Below, one piece after another: positions 62,204-64,000 of a stretch of DNA of 64,000 nucleotides. The stretch comes from Proales similis (taxonomy: Eukaryota > Rotifera > Eurotatoria > Ploima > Proalidae). Location of the stretch: positions 248,001-312,000 of the forward strand of contig JAGVRJ010000011.1 in the NCBI GenBank assembly GCA_019059635.1, given 5' to 3'. The notes under the pieces were generated by a model that saw only the letters and a list, made by a program, of their open reading frames with translations, did not search any database and was not told the DNA's origin. Both the position numbers and the translations under genes were made by a program. The first letter of the stretch is position 1, and every line of letters starts with the position of its first letter.

Positions 62204-64000
62204 ATGGTCTACGGAGAGCCGGCCATTGAGGATTTTGAATTTGTGAAGCCGCTCACGTCCGGCGGCTTTGGCAAAGTCTATCTGGGCCGTCGAAAGCGGC
62301 AAAGCGACGAAATCTACGCCATCAAGGTGATGGACAAGAGTTTGATGGTGAAAAAGAACATGGCGCATCAAGTGGTCGCCGAACGGGACGCGCTGGCCAT
62401 TTCAAAGTCGCCGTTTGTGGTCAAGCTCTTTTACTCGCTGCAGTCTAAAGAGCACATTTACCTCGTGATGGAGTACATGATCGGAGGCGATCTCAAGTCT
62501 CTGTTGCACAAGCTCTATTACTTCGACGAGCAGATGGCCGCGTTCTATTTGTGCGAAGTTGCACTCGCTCTTGACTACCTTCACCAGCACGGCATCATAC
62601 ATCGCGACATCAAGCCGGACAACATGCTGCTGAATGCGGACGGCCATGTGAAATTGACCGACTTTGGCCTTTCGGAGATAAACCACAAGATCACGCTGGC
62701 GGACATATTGCCGAGTCCAAGAACGATCGGGCATCGTCGCTCGCTGGATCGCTGCATGGAACAGGAGAGCTCGATGGGAGACACAATGCTCGAGTCGAGC
62801 GATTTGACCAAGTTGTCCAGCAACGCCACCAAGCACTCAACCGCCAGTCTCATGGCGTTCAACCCGTACGCGCACCATCGCACGCCCGGTCAGATAATGT
62901 CGCTGACGTCCAACATCGAGTTTTCGCCCTACTCGATCAACAACGGCGACGAAGCGTCCGTCTGTCATTCGGCTGACACGAGCATCGAGCAAGAAAAGCG
63001 TTCAAAGCCGAGAAGCGAATGGATCCATCCGCACCGATCGCACCGTCATCGAAGCGTGAAGCTGATTCCGAACGCCGACGACTCGCTGCTCGCTCTGACC
63101 AAGTCGGAATCGATCAGACAGTCAGAGGCAGCAGACAGTGCCAGCCAGAGTCCGAACAACTCGTCCAAACGAAAGGCGTCTCACCATCATCATCAGCCAT
63201 ACTCGTCGGCTGTGGACATTTGCCAACGAAGACAGACTCCGCTCAGATGGTCCAAGCGCTCCCAAAACAAGCTTCGCTTTTCGTTCTCGGCCAAACGACC
63301 GTTCCGTCCGCTTCTCAACGGTTTGTTGATTTCCTATTCAATCTACCGCTCTTCATTGAGCCGCTTTGATCAAAAGGGAAAAATCTGACCAAAACACCTC
63401 CGTTGGCCCCCGTGGCTCTTGAATACGAAAAGGCGGACTCTTTGTGCAAATCGAGCACAACAGACTCAAATGAGCCTCAAACCGAGTCGACCAACCTCAC
63501 AGGTCAATTCAAGCTGGTCAATTTAAACCAAGAGGAGCAAATATGCGCCAAGCCGGTTCATTCAGTTTTGAAACGAACCCGATTCGAGCTGCAGAAATGC
63601 TCATCGGGCAACAATTTGATCAAAGAGCCGTTCGCTGGTCGAATAAGTTTGTCGCCGATTGAAAATAGACAATTCAAGAGCTCGCCGCTCAAAGTCACTC
63701 CGGACAGGCATTCGTACAGACTGGCGCTCAATACAGATCGGAGTCAAGTGAAAACAGAGCCGACCAAATCAGAGGAAAAGAGTGAAGAAGGAGAAGTGGT
63801 GGACGGTCTTAGACAAGAGCTCGGCTCGCCAATCGAGCCAATCAACAAAGAAAAGCGAATCGCATTCTCGACCGACTTTGAAATGTCCAGGCGAGATTCG
63901 CTCTCGCCGCTCAAGCCGGCCTGGATGACTGGCGACAGTGCAGTCACACCGCCCAATCCGCACATTTCCTTCAGCTCGTCGTTTGCGCTAATGCATGCCA
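62204..64000 (+). CDS. MASTL: Greatwall kinase (MASTL), partial at window end
   Basis: AGC-family kinase that phosphorylates ENSA/ARPP19, blocking PP2A-B55 and so holding cells in mitosis. The first exon is 62204-63320. An intron at 63321-63376 (phase 1, GTTTGT to AAAAG) restores a frame that stays open to 64000. The N-lobe has [27 protein letters not shown] with the ATP-binding Lys, and the hinge [14 protein letters not shown]. The catalytic loop is [12 protein letters not shown] and the magnesium motif DFGLSEI. The long Greatwall-specific insert between the two lobes of the C-lobe follows at once. It is hydrophilic, Ser/His-rich, and contains KNLTKTPP and [12 protein letters not shown]. The rest of the kinase (APE, C-lobe and C-tail) lies beyond the window. 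The unusually long activation-segment insert separates it from MAST and LATS kinases. Confidence 0.93.

Noticed and set aside
63321-63388. Stop codon that would truncate the Greatwall kinase at about 63388
   Set aside because: A phase-1 intron at 63321-63376 removes it, and the frame then stays open to the end of the window with Greatwall-like sequence.

Overview
The window is nuclear DNA of a small-genome invertebrate animal. The genes have spliceosomal GT-AG introns, most of them only about 40-75 bp long. They sit close together in convergent and divergent pairs, with AATAAA signals just past many stops. CT/GA, CA/GT and CAA microsatellites are common. The gene set is bilaterian. A secreted Ig-EGF ligand of the Vein/neuregulin type points towards protostomes. 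A PIM-like kinase argues against an insect, because insects are thought to have lost PIM (my recollection). CFAP144 implies motile cilia or flagella somewhere in the life cycle. A compact ecdysozoan such as a tardigrade would fit, but the phylum cannot be settled from this sequence.

Layout. 1-278: possible last exon of an unidentified plus-strand gene. 801-6051 (-): MRP1-type ABCC transporter, all 14 exons resolved. 6.05-14.08 kb: 8 kb without a recognisable gene, rich in microsatellites and TAATTA-like motifs. 14081-15010 (+): heparan sulfate 3-O-sulfotransferase. 15817-28740 (+): myosin XV. 28834-30537 (-): fucose-1-phosphate guanylyltransferase. 30797-about 33064 (+): orphan F-box/LRR protein. 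33304-35381 (-): glutathione synthetase. 35764-37703 (-): mitoribosomal mS27-like protein. 37879-40194 (-): TTC14. 41714-43258 (-): PIM-like kinase. 45989-47612 (+): TDRKH/Papi. 47905-48660 (-): FBXO7/nutcracker-like F-box protein. 49238-50136 (+): ribosomal protein uS5 (RPS2). 50682-51651 (-): SPSB3-like protein. 51984-53210 (-): atypical class A GPCR. 54350-55103 (-): COMMD8. 55926-58983 (+): Melted/VEPH1. 59311-59937 (-): CFAP144. 60470-61956 (+): Vein-like ligand. 62204-64000 (+, cut by the window end): Greatwall/MASTL.

The genes are mostly unrelated housekeeping, signalling and cytoskeletal functions; there is no operon or biosynthetic cluster. Loose functional groups are ubiquitin-ligase adaptors (F-box/LRR, FBXO7-like, SPSB3-like, COMMD8) and growth or cell-cycle signalling (Vein-like, Melted, PIM-like, Greatwall). 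Close head-to-head pairs that may share promoters are FPGT with F-box/LRR (259 bp), FBXO7-like with RPS2 (577 bp), COMMD8 with Melted (822 bp) and CFAP144 with Vein-like (532 bp). Tail-to-tail pairs with almost touching 3' ends are myosin XV/FPGT, F-box/LRR/GSS, TDRKH/FBXO7-like and Melted/CFAP144.

The most unusual items are a GPCR that lacks the 2.50 Asp, the DRY arginine and the usual extracellular disulfide; a PIM-like kinase with a histidine-rich activation-loop insert; and an orphan F-box/LRR protein. I saw no CRISPR array, tRNA, rRNA or clear transposon. Identifications come from motif and family recognition by eye, not from database searches.
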